Shown here in pieces: positions 1-5,256 of a stretch of DNA of 8,481 nt. The first letter of the stretch is position 1. Each line of letters begins with the position of its first letter. The DNA is from DATBDM01 sp034664425 (GTDB taxonomy: Bacteria; Actinomycetota; Thermoleophilia; Solirubrobacterales; Solirubrobacteraceae), in NCBI GenBank assembly GCA_034664425.1, contig JAXDHR010000148.1, positions 1 to 8,481 on the forward strand, given 5' to 3'. Made by a program: the position numbers and the translations under genes. Under the pieces are notes generated by a model, which was given only the letters and a program-made list of their open reading frames with translations, did no database searches and was not told where the DNA came from.

Positions 1-418
1 GTACGCGCTCGCCGTGCTCTCGCACGTCGTCGAGCACGTGGCCGAGCCGCTGCCGCTCCTGCGCGAGGCGGGGCGCGTCGCGGACCACGTGATCGTCGAG
101 GTGCCGCTCGAGGCCAACCGCTCGGCCACGCGACCGGCCAAGCGGGCGGAAGCCGCGCGCATCGGCCACCTGCACGCGTTCGACCGCGCCGCCGTGCGCG
201 CGCTGTGCGAGCAGGCCGGCCTGCGGATCGTCGCCGAGCTCGGCGACCCGCTGCCGCTCGCCCACCACGCGTTCTTCGCCGCCGCGCCTCGCGAGCGCGC
301 GGCCGCCCTGGCCAAGACCGCCGTGCGCCGCGCCGCCTTCGCGCTCGCGCCGCGGGAGGCCGAGCGCTGGTTCACCGTGCACTACGCGTGCCTGGGCGTC
401 AGGCGATGCCCTCCATGA
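1..418 (+). CDS. Class I SAM-dependent methyltransferase, C-terminal part (5' end outside window)
   Basis: The reading frame is open from base 2 and ends at TGA 416-418, giving 138 visible residues; the start codon and the SAM-binding glycine loop lie to the left of the window. The visible part opens with a SHVVEHV motif, the post-motif-II segment common in Methyltransf_11/23-type enzymes. A VEVPLE strand follows, then a GHLHAFDRAAVRALCEQAGL segment typical of the C-terminal half of these small-molecule or glycan methyltransferases. No signal peptide or membrane segment is visible. The substrate cannot be read from this fragment. The neighbouring methyltransferase and glycosyltransferases suggest modification of a surface sugar or lipid, which is inference. 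Its 3' end overlaps the convergent methyltransferase gene by 20 bp. Confidence 0.8.
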   Translation, partial: YALAVLSHVVEHVAEPLPLLREAGRVADHVIVEVPLEANRSATRPAKRAEAARIGHLHAFDRAAVRALCEQAGLRIVAELGDPLPLAHHAFFAAAPRERAAALAKTAVRRAAFALAPREAERWFTVHYACLGVRRCPP

Positions 419-1061
419 ACAACGACTCGGGACGCACGTCGATGCGCTCCACGTCGGGGCAGCGTCCCACGCCGAAACGCTCGCGGCGGACGTCGCGGAA
501 GCCGGCCCGCTCCAGTGCCTCGCGGAGGTTGCGCTCGTTGTAGTGCCACCAGTGGCGGTGGCGCGAGCGCGACCGCGTGCGCCCCTGGAGGAACCCGGCG
601 AGGAACGCGTCCGGAGCCGCCCGGTCGTAGGCGGCGACCTCGCGGTCGAGATCGGGCACGGCGATGCGCAGCACGGCTCCGGGCTGCAGGACCCGGTGGA
701 GCTCGCGCAGCGCCGCCTGGGACTCGGCGGGCGTCAGGTGCTCGAGGACGTGCGCGCCGAACGCGGCCTCGAACGTGTGATCGCGATAGGGAAGCCGGCG
801 AGTCAGGTCGAGGTAGTGCAGCCGGCGGAAGCGACCGTCCTCGTACGCGGCCCAGCGCTCGGCGGACAGGCGGCCGAGCCTCCGCGCCAGCCGCGCCACG
901 ACGGGCACTCGCGCGATCAGCAGATGCGGCGTGACGTCCGTGTTGTGCCAGCCGTCGTGGACATCGTCGAAGGCGCCGAAGTGCAGCCTCCTCTCCGCCG
1001 GCGTCCGGCGGCGCGAGGGCCAGCGGCGCTTCGTGCGCTCGACTGCGCGGGGGATGACCAC
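399..1061 (-). CDS. Predicted SAM-dependent methyltransferase with atypical motif I
   Basis: A 220-residue protein, starting at GTG 1061 and ending at TGA. It resembles the short class I methyltransferases often found in glycan loci. An N-terminal basic stretch (residues 5-25) is followed by the motif I region LHFGAFDDVHDGWHNTD (26-42). There the usual GxGxG loop is not recognisable, but the acidic residue that would bind the SAM ribose is present (D42). HVLEHL (104-109) and VLQPGAVLRIAVPDLD (124-139) are the typical later motifs, so the fold call is good although SAM binding is less certain. The GTG start is favoured because a TAGGCT hexamer lies exactly 6 bases upstream. It is divergent from the glycosyltransferase gene at 1088 and convergent with the preceding methyltransferase. 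The substrate is unknown; a surface polysaccharide is plausible from context. Confidence 0.8.
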   Translation of the reverse strand: MVIPRAVERTKRRWPSRRRTPAERRLHFGAFDDVHDGWHNTDVTPHLLIARVPVVARLARRLGRLSAERWAAYEDGRFRRLHYLDLTRRLPYRDHTFEAAFGAHVLEHLTPAESQAALRELHRVLQPGAVLRIAVPDLDREVAAYDRAAPDAFLAGFLQGRTRSRSRHRHWWHYNERNLREALERAGFRDVRRERFGVGRCPDVERIDVRPESLFMEGIA

Positions 1062-1067
1062 GCCTCC

Positions 1068-1073
1068 AGCCTA
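1068..1073 (-). promoter_or_regulatory. -10 hexamer TAGGCT of the methyltransferase gene (leaderless)
   Basis: Read on the minus strand, TAGGCT is followed by GGAGGC (6 bases) and then the GTG at 1061. This spacing places the expected transcription start at the start codon. No convincing -35 element is visible. GGAGGC resembles a ribosome-binding sequence but abuts the GTG with no spacer, so it is unlikely to work as one. The function is inferred from spacing and from recurrence at five other starts. Confidence 0.6.
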
Positions 1074-1075
1074 GT

Positions 1076-1081
1076 TACGCT
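1076..1081 (+). promoter_or_regulatory. -10 hexamer TACGCT of the glycosyltransferase-MFS unit (leaderless)
   Basis: TACGCT is followed by CCGCCG (6 bases) and ATG 1088. No Shine-Dalgarno sequence precedes the ATG. An ATGACC at 1054-1059, 16 bases upstream of the hexamer, is a weak -35 candidate. It is paired with the opposing TAGGCT two bases away. Confidence 0.6.
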
Positions 1082-1087
1082 CCGCCG

Positions 1088-2125
1088 ATGCGCGCCGAGG
1101 CCTCCGTCGACGTCGCCGTGCTCTCGCCCGGCACGACGCTCGGCTGGCAGCGGGCGGATGCGGCGTTCGCCGCCACGGTGCGTGACGCGGGCGCCACCTG
1201 TGCCGTCGTGCCGGTCGCGATCGGCCGCGCCGGCGCGCTGCGGGTGCACCCGGCGCTGACCGACGCGGTGGAGGCGCTCGCCGCCCGCCACGCCGCCGGC
1301 CGGCTGCCATCCGCGCGCGCGCTCGTGCTCTCGACGATCACCGCGGCGCTGCTGCAGCGCCCGCGCCACCCGTACGCGATCCGCTTCGACGCGCTCGCCG
1401 CGGCCAACCGCCCCGGAGCGGGGGGCGCCTGGCAGCGGCGGCTCGAGCCACTCGCGCTCGCGCGCGCGGACCTGCTGCTGCCGTGGAGCGCCGAGGCGGG
1501 CGCGGCGACGGCGGTGGCGACGCCGTCGATCCCCGTCGGCGTGCCGATCGAGATGGTGCCGGGTGCGGCCACGCGCGACATCGACGTGCTCGCCTACGCG
1601 GGCAACCCCGACAAGCGCCGGCTCGACGTGCTGAGCGCCGCCCTGGCGGCGGGCGATCCGGCCCGGCGCGTGGTGGTCGGCGGGATCGCCCCGGAGCACG
1701 CGCGGCACTGGCTCGCGCGCCGCGGGATCGACGCGCCGGCGGGTGTCGAGTGGGCGGGGATCATGCCCCGCGAGGCCTGGCTGGCGACGCTCGCGCGCGC
1801 CCGGGCCTTCGTCAACGCCTCGCACTTCGAGGACCACGGGCTCGCGCCGCTCGAGGCGCTGTCGGCCGGCGCCGCGCTCGTGACCGTGCCCTCGCCCGGC
1901 CCGTACCCGGCGCTGGCGATGGCCCGCGCGCTCGCGCCCGAGCTGGTCGCCGCCGACCGCTCGGCGGCTGCCCTCGCCGCCGCGCTGGCCGCCGCCGGCC
2001 GGCTGACCGACGCCGAGCTGCGCGCCTACGCGATCAGGGCCGAGACGCTGCTCGTCCCGCACCGCCGGGAGGCGATCGCGCGCACCGTCCGCGAAGCCGT
2101 GCTGCCCGCGCTGGGCGTCCGCTGA
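1088..2125 (+). CDS. GT-B glycosyltransferase (GT4-like)
   Basis: A 345-residue protein, cytosolic by appearance, predicted to transfer a sugar from a nucleotide-sugar donor. The N-terminal half (about 1-160) is a divergent acceptor domain. The C-terminal Rossmann-like donor domain starts around DVLAYAGNPDKRRLD (166-180). It carries the family's EX7E signature in FEDHGLAPLEALSAG, with E248 and E256 as donor-binding residues. The protein is slightly short for the family (usually about 350-400), mainly because the N-terminal domain is compact. The ATG at 1088 is chosen because TACGCT lies 6 bases upstream. TGA 2123-2125 is immediately followed by the GTG of the MFS gene, so the two are probably one transcript. 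Donor and acceptor are unknown; a surface glycan is inferred from the two methyltransferases and the second glycosyltransferase nearby. Confidence 0.83.
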   Translation: MRAEASVDVAVLSPGTTLGWQRADAAFAATVRDAGATCAVVPVAIGRAGALRVHPALTDAVEALAARHAAGRLPSARALVLSTITAALLQRPRHPYAIRFDALAAANRPGAGGAWQRRLEPLALARADLLLPWSAEAGAATAVATPSIPVGVPIEMVPGAATRDIDVLAYAGNPDKRRLDVLSAALAAGDPARRVVVGGIAPEHARHWLARRGIDAPAGVEWAGIMPREAWLATLARARAFVNASHFEDHGLAPLEALSAGAALVTVPSPGPYPALAMARALAPELVAADRSAAALAAALAAAGRLTDAELRAYAIRAETLLVPHRREAIARTVREAVLPALGVR

Positions 2126-3361
2126 GTGTCCTCCCTGGGCCGGCCGTTCGCGTGGCTGTGGGCCGCGTATGCGGTGAGCAGCTTGGGCACGTGGCTCGCG
2201 TTCGACGCGTTCCCCCTGATCGCGATCCTCGTGCTGCACGCCGGGCCGACCGCGGTGTCGGCGCTGGCCGCTGCGGGACTGGCCGTCGGGGCGGCGGTGG
2301 CGGTGCCGCTCGGGCCCTGGGTGGAGTTCCGCCGCAAGCGGCCGGTGATGATCGCGATGGACCTGACCCGGTTCGCGGCGTTGATGAGCGTCCCCGCCGC
2401 GTTCGCACTCGGCTGGCTCAGCTTCGCCCAGCTGATCGTCGTGTCGGTCGTCGTCGGCGCCGCCGACATCGCCTTCAAGGCGGCCGGCGGCGCCTGCCTG
2501 AAAGCGCTCGTGCGGCCCGAGGACCTGCTCGTCGCGAACGCGCGATTCGAGTCCACGACCTGGACGGCCACCGTGCTCGGACCGCCGCTCGGCGGGGCCG
2601 CGATCGGGCTGTTCGGCCCCGTGACGACGGTGGTGGCCGACGCGGTCAGCTACCTGCTCTCGGCGCTCGGGGTCCGCGCGATCGGCGGCAGCGAGGCGCG
2701 GCCGGTGCGCAGCGGTGCACCACGGCTGCGAGCCGGCGACCTGCTCGAGGGGTGGCGGTACATCCTGGCCCACCCGGCGCTGCGGCCGTTGTTCTTCAAC
2801 ACGATCCTGGTCAACGGCCTGGTCCTGGCGACCGCGCCGCTGCTCGCCTTCCTGATGCTCGGCCGCCTCGGGTTCGCGCCGTGGCAGTACGGCCTGGCGT
2901 TCGCCGCACCCTGCGTCGGCGGCCTGATCGGCTCACGCGCGGCCCGCCGGCTCGTCGCCCGTTTCGGCCGGCACAAGGTCATGCGCGCCGCCGGGACGCT
3001 GCGCGCGTGCTGGTCGCTCGGGCTGGCCTTCATCCGCCCGGGCGCGGCCGGGCTCGTGCTCGTGATCGCCGTCGAGCTCGGGCTGATCACGTGCATGGGC
3101 GTGTTCAACCCGGTGTTCGCCGCCTACCGGCTCGAGCAGACCGCGACCGACCGGGTCGCCCGCACGCTCTCGGCGTGGTCGGTCACCAGCAACGGCACGA
3201 TCGCGGCCATGACCGCCTTGTGGGGCCTGTTCGCTCACCTCACGAGTGCCCGTACCGCGATCGCGGTCGCCGGGCTGCTCCTGCTGACGACCCCGCTCCT
3301 GGTCCCACGCCACGAGCACGCGCGCAGGGCGACATCGATCAGCTACGACACGGCGTCGTAG
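2126..3361 (+). CDS. MFS transporter, MFS_3/EntS-like exporter family
   Basis: A 411-residue integral membrane protein. Hydrophobic segments from about residue 7 onward fit the 12-helix major facilitator layout. A cytoplasmic basic loop, EFRRKRPVMIAMDLTR, after the second or third helix matches the loop 2-3 signature of MFS_3 (transmembrane secretion effector) exporters. ESTTWTATVLGPPLGG is the family's helix-5-like segment. A polar central loop near residues 190-215 divides the two six-helix halves, and RRLVARFGRHKVMR is the second-half counterpart of the basic loop. GTG 2126 abuts the TGA of the upstream glycosyltransferase with zero spacing and no Shine-Dalgarno sequence, suggesting reinitiation from the upstream gene. 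It ends at TAG 3359-3361, overlapping the convergent glycosyltransferase by 19 bp. The substrate is unknown; drug or siderophore efflux is typical of the family, and a product made nearby is possible. Confidence 0.85.
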   Translation: MSSLGRPFAWLWAAYAVSSLGTWLAFDAFPLIAILVLHAGPTAVSALAAAGLAVGAAVAVPLGPWVEFRRKRPVMIAMDLTRFAALMSVPAAFALGWLSFAQLIVVSVVVGAADIAFKAAGGACLKALVRPEDLLVANARFESTTWTATVLGPPLGGAAIGLFGPVTTVVADAVSYLLSALGVRAIGGSEARPVRSGAPRLRAGDLLEGWRYILAHPALRPLFFNTILVNGLVLATAPLLAFLMLGRLGFAPWQYGLAFAAPCVGGLIGSRAARRLVARFGRHKVMRAAGTLRACWSLGLAFIRPGAAGLVLVIAVELGLITCMGVFNPVFAAYRLEQTATDRVARTLSAWSVTSNGTIAAMTALWGLFAHLTSARTAIAVAGLLLLTTPLLVPRHEHARRATSISYDTAS

Positions 3362-4485
3362 ACGTCGTCCCAGACGCGCCCGACCGCCGCCATGCCATAG
3401 CGCTCGCGGGCGCGCCGCGCGAGCGCCGCGCCGTCGAAGCGATCGAGGCCGCCCGCGAGGCGCCCGATCGCCGCGGCCAGCCCGTCGACGTCCCCTGGCG
3501 CGACGAGCATGCCGGCGTCCTCGTCGATCACCTCGGGCACGCCGCCGACGGCGGTCGCGACCGCCGGTAGCCCGCTCGCCATCGCCTCCAGCAGCACGAC
3601 GGGCAGGTTCTCGAAGCGGCTCGCAAGCACGAAGGCGTCGGACGCGCGCATCCGCTCGGCGACCTGCTCCGGGCTGCGCGCGCCGAGGAAGCGGACCGCG
3701 CCGTCAAGGTCGAGTGCGCGCGCGAGCCCGTGCAGCTCGTCCTCGAGGTCGCCCTCGCCGACGATCTCGAGCTCGGCGTCGACACCGCCCCTGCGCACCG
3801 CGGCGAGCGCGCGCAGCAGGTCGGCGTGGCGCTTCTTCGGGTCGAGCGAGGCGACGTTGAGCAGCCGCAGCGACCGGCCGGCGATGCGCGGCCGCGGCAC
3901 GTCCGGCGGGTGGAACACGTCCGTGTCGACCACGTTGGGGACGACGCGGTAGCGCCCGCGCGGCTGCACCGCCTCGAGCTGGCGCCGGAGGTCGTGGCTG
4001 ACCGGGCAGACGAGGTCGGCGTGGCGGAAGCAGAAGCGCGCGACCCGGCGGTCGGCCCCGCGGACCAGGCCGCGCTGGAACGCCGTGAAGTGCTCGCTGA
4101 CGACGACGGGGCAGCCCAGCCTGCGCGCCAGCAGGATCGCGGGGAAGCCCGCCTCGAAGACGTGCGCGTGGATCACGTCGGGACGCCACCCCGCGCGCTC
4201 GAGCGTGCCCAGCGCGTGCCGCATCCCGGCGAGCTGCGTCGCCATCGCGGCCGCGCGCAGCCGCGGGCGCCGGTAGATCAGGCGCAGCGTTGGCACCGGC
4301 TCGGCCGGATCCTCCCACTGGCGCGAGAGCGCGAGGCCGGACATCGGCTCGGGCGTGAAGGCGAGCACCCGCACATCGTTGGTGGCTGCCACGGCGCGGG
4401 CCTGCTCGCGGCAGAAGATGCCGAACACCGGCCGCTCGGGCCACGGGTACCACTTCGGCATGACGAGGACGCGCCGGCCGCTCAC
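3343..4485 (-). CDS. GT4 family glycosyltransferase
   Basis: A 380-residue GT-B retaining glycosyltransferase of normal length. The N-terminal domain has the strand-loop VLVMPKWYPWPERPVFGIF (6-24) with the glycine that contacts donor phosphate, DVIHAHVFEAGFPA (103-116) and SEHF (130-133). The linker strand VPNVVDTDVF (182-191) leads into the donor domain LLNVASLDPKKRH (208-220), LEIVGEGDLEDEL and the EX7E signature FENLPVVLLEAMASG (E292, E300). No membrane segment is visible, so it probably acts at the inner face of the membrane. It starts at GTG 4485, whose GTGA overlaps the TGA of the upstream small gene, indicating translational coupling. The ATG at residue 9 is a weaker choice because it would cut the first strand. 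The likely role is glycan or glycolipid assembly; the sugar is unknown. Confidence 0.9.
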   Translation of the reverse strand: MSGRRVLVMPKWYPWPERPVFGIFCREQARAVAATNDVRVLAFTPEPMSGLALSRQWEDPAEPVPTLRLIYRRPRLRAAAMATQLAGMRHALGTLERAGWRPDVIHAHVFEAGFPAILLARRLGCPVVVSEHFTAFQRGLVRGADRRVARFCFRHADLVCPVSHDLRRQLEAVQPRGRYRVVPNVVDTDVFHPPDVPRPRIAGRSLRLLNVASLDPKKRHADLLRALAAVRRGGVDAELEIVGEGDLEDELHGLARALDLDGAVRFLGARSPEQVAERMRASDAFVLASRFENLPVVLLEAMASGLPAVATAVGGVPEVIDEDAGMLVAPGDVDGLAAAIGRLAGGLDRFDGAALARRARERYGMAAVGRVWDDVYDAVS

Positions 4486-4700
4486 GTGCTCGCCTTCGCG
4501 AGCTTCTTGCGCGACTTCTTCTTCTTGCGCGCGGCCTTGAGCTGCTTCTTGCGCAGGTCGGGATCGAGCACGTAGCGGCCGTCGTCGAGCTTGGCCGCGA
4601 GGCCGGCCGCCGCGAGCCGCTTGCAGACGACCGGGCAGCGCTTGCAGCGCGGGGCGGAGGCGCAGCAGCGCTTCTTCGGCTTCACGACGCGGGCGGCCAC
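4482..4700 (-). CDS. Small Cys- and Lys-rich protein of unknown function
   Basis: A 72-residue basic protein. The N-terminal part contains CCASAPRCKRCPVVC (12-26), five cysteines including a CxxC pair (C19, C22), which could bind zinc or an iron-sulfur cluster. The middle, LAAKLDDGRYVLDPDL, looks like a small folded segment. The C-terminus from about residue 50 is a run of Lys/Arg, such as RKKKKSRKK, that could bind nucleic acid or be unstructured. I do not recognise a named family, although small CCxxxPRCKRCP-type proteins occur as conserved hypotheticals in Actinobacteria, as I recall. GTG 4700 is chosen because TAGGCT ends 6 bases upstream. It is the first gene of a unit with the GT4 gene (4-base GTGA overlap) and is divergent from the ferritin gene. 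Confidence 0.7.
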   Translation of the reverse strand: MAARVVKPKKRCCASAPRCKRCPVVCKRLAAAGLAAKLDDGRYVLDPDLRKKQLKAARKKKKSRKKLAKAST

Positions 4701-4706
4701 CCCTTG

Positions 4707-4712
4707 AGCCTA
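4707..4712 (-). promoter_or_regulatory. -10 hexamer TAGGCT of the small-protein/GT4 unit (leaderless)
   Basis: On the minus strand TAGGCT is followed by CAAGGG (6 bases) and GTG 4700. It is the same hexamer and spacing as at the methyltransferase gene start at 1061. No -35 element is recognisable. Confidence 0.6.
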
Positions 4713-4714
4713 GT

Positions 4715-4720
4715 TAGGCT
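4715..4720 (+). promoter_or_regulatory. -10 hexamer TAGGCT of the ferritin gene (leaderless)
   Basis: TAGGCT is followed by CCGTCCC (7 bases) and ATG 4728, with no ribosome-binding site between. It supports ATG 4728 over the upstream in-frame TTG at 4704, which would put the promoter inside the coding region. The TTGAGC at 4704 is only 5 bases from the hexamer, too close to be a -35. Confidence 0.6.
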
Positions 4721-4727
4721 CCGTCCC

Positions 4728-5255
4728 ATGCCCGCCGCAGCCTTCGTCAACCAGCTCAACGAGCAGGTCGGCCACGAGTTCGCCGCACACCAGCAGTACG
4801 TCGCGTGCGCCGTCTACTACGACGGCGAGACGCTGCCCCAGCTCGCCCGCTTCTTCTACCGCCAGGCGCTCGAGGAGCGCGGCCACGCGATGATGATGGT
4901 CCGCTACCTGCTCGACGCCGACGCGACGGTGACGATCCCGGGCGTGAGCGCGCCGCAGACGGACTTCGCCGACATCGTCGCGCCCGTGACACTGGCGCTC
5001 GCCCAGGAGCGCCGGGTGACCGAACAGATCAACGCGCTCGCCGGGACCGCCCGCGAGGCCGGTGACTACACGAGCGAGCAGTTCATGCAGTGGTTCATCA
5101 AGGAGCAGGTCGAGGAGGTCGCGACGATGTCCGACCTGCTGCGCGTGGTCAGCCGCTCCCAGCACGATCCGATGGCGATCGAGGACTTCCTCGTGCGCGA
5201 GCACCCGGGTGGGGAGGGCAGCGACCCGACGGCGCCCAGGCCGGCCGGCGAGTGA
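4728..5255 (+). CDS. ftn: Non-haem ferritin (BfrB/FtnA-like), iron storage
   Basis: A 175-residue ferritin, expected to form a 24-subunit cytosolic shell that oxidises Fe(II) and stores Fe(III) mineral. It aligns without gaps to E. coli FtnA numbering at the metal sites. E17, E50 and H53 form site A, E94 and E130 site B, and E49, E126 and E129 the third iron site; all are present. Diagnostic segments are LNEQVGHEFAAHQQYVA, LEERGHAMMM and QFMQWFIKEQVEEVA, the last close to mycobacterial BfrB. The position equivalent to the bacterioferritin haem ligand Met52 is Gly52, so it should be haem-free. The last ~17 residues are a Pro/Gly-rich tail, as in BfrB. It is divergent from the small Cys-rich gene, and its stop is 1 bp from the selB stop. 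Iron control cannot be shown from the sequence. Confidence 0.93.
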   Translation: MPAAAFVNQLNEQVGHEFAAHQQYVACAVYYDGETLPQLARFFYRQALEERGHAMMMVRYLLDADATVTIPGVSAPQTDFADIVAPVTLALAQERRVTEQINALAGTAREAGDYTSEQFMQWFIKEQVEEVATMSDLLRVVSRSQHDPMAIEDFLVREHPGGEGSDPTAPRPAGE

Positions 5256-5256
5256 G

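Larger units (their letters stand above)
1068..1081. repeat. Imperfect inverted repeat AGCCTA-GT-TACGCT in a divergent promoter
   Basis: The two opposing -10 hexamers form a near-palindrome with a 2-bp centre and one mismatch. Extended to 1084, the segment is identical except at one base to 4707-4723 in another divergent gap. The likely role is a symmetric bidirectional promoter. An operator for a dimeric regulator is the alternative. Confidence 0.6.
4707..4720. repeat. Perfect inverted repeat AGCCTA-GT-TAGGCT in a divergent promoter
   Basis: Two identical opposing TAGGCT hexamers are separated by 2 bp. Each sits at -10 distance from its own start codon (6 bases to GTG 4700, 7 to ATG 4728). 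This is a candidate symmetric bidirectional promoter; a regulator site on top of it cannot be excluded. The copy at 1068-1081 differs at one base. Confidence 0.65.

Noticed and set aside
917..2773. 618-codon open frame on the minus strand, antisense to the glycosyltransferase and MFS genes
   Set aside because: Its composition is Arg/Gly/Pro/His-rich and low in hydrophobic order, as expected of an antisense shadow in very GC-rich DNA. The + strand genes in the same region have clear family motifs.
1483..3570. 695-codon open frame on + in another frame
   Set aside because: Arg/Ala/Gly-rich with no domain signature; it is an out-of-frame shadow of the glycosyltransferase and MFS genes.
4709..4727. 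Possible DtxR/IdeR iron box at the ferritin promoter, because GTTAGGCT matches the core of the IdeR consensus
   Set aside because: Only the eight core bases match and the flanking half-site does not. Nearly the same sequence precedes an unrelated glycosyltransferase gene at 1068-1084, so a promoter element explains it better.
4704..4727. Upstream TTG start for ferritin adding eight residues
   Set aside because: The ATG at 4728 gives exact agreement with FtnA numbering at all metal ligands and correct spacing to the -10 hexamer.
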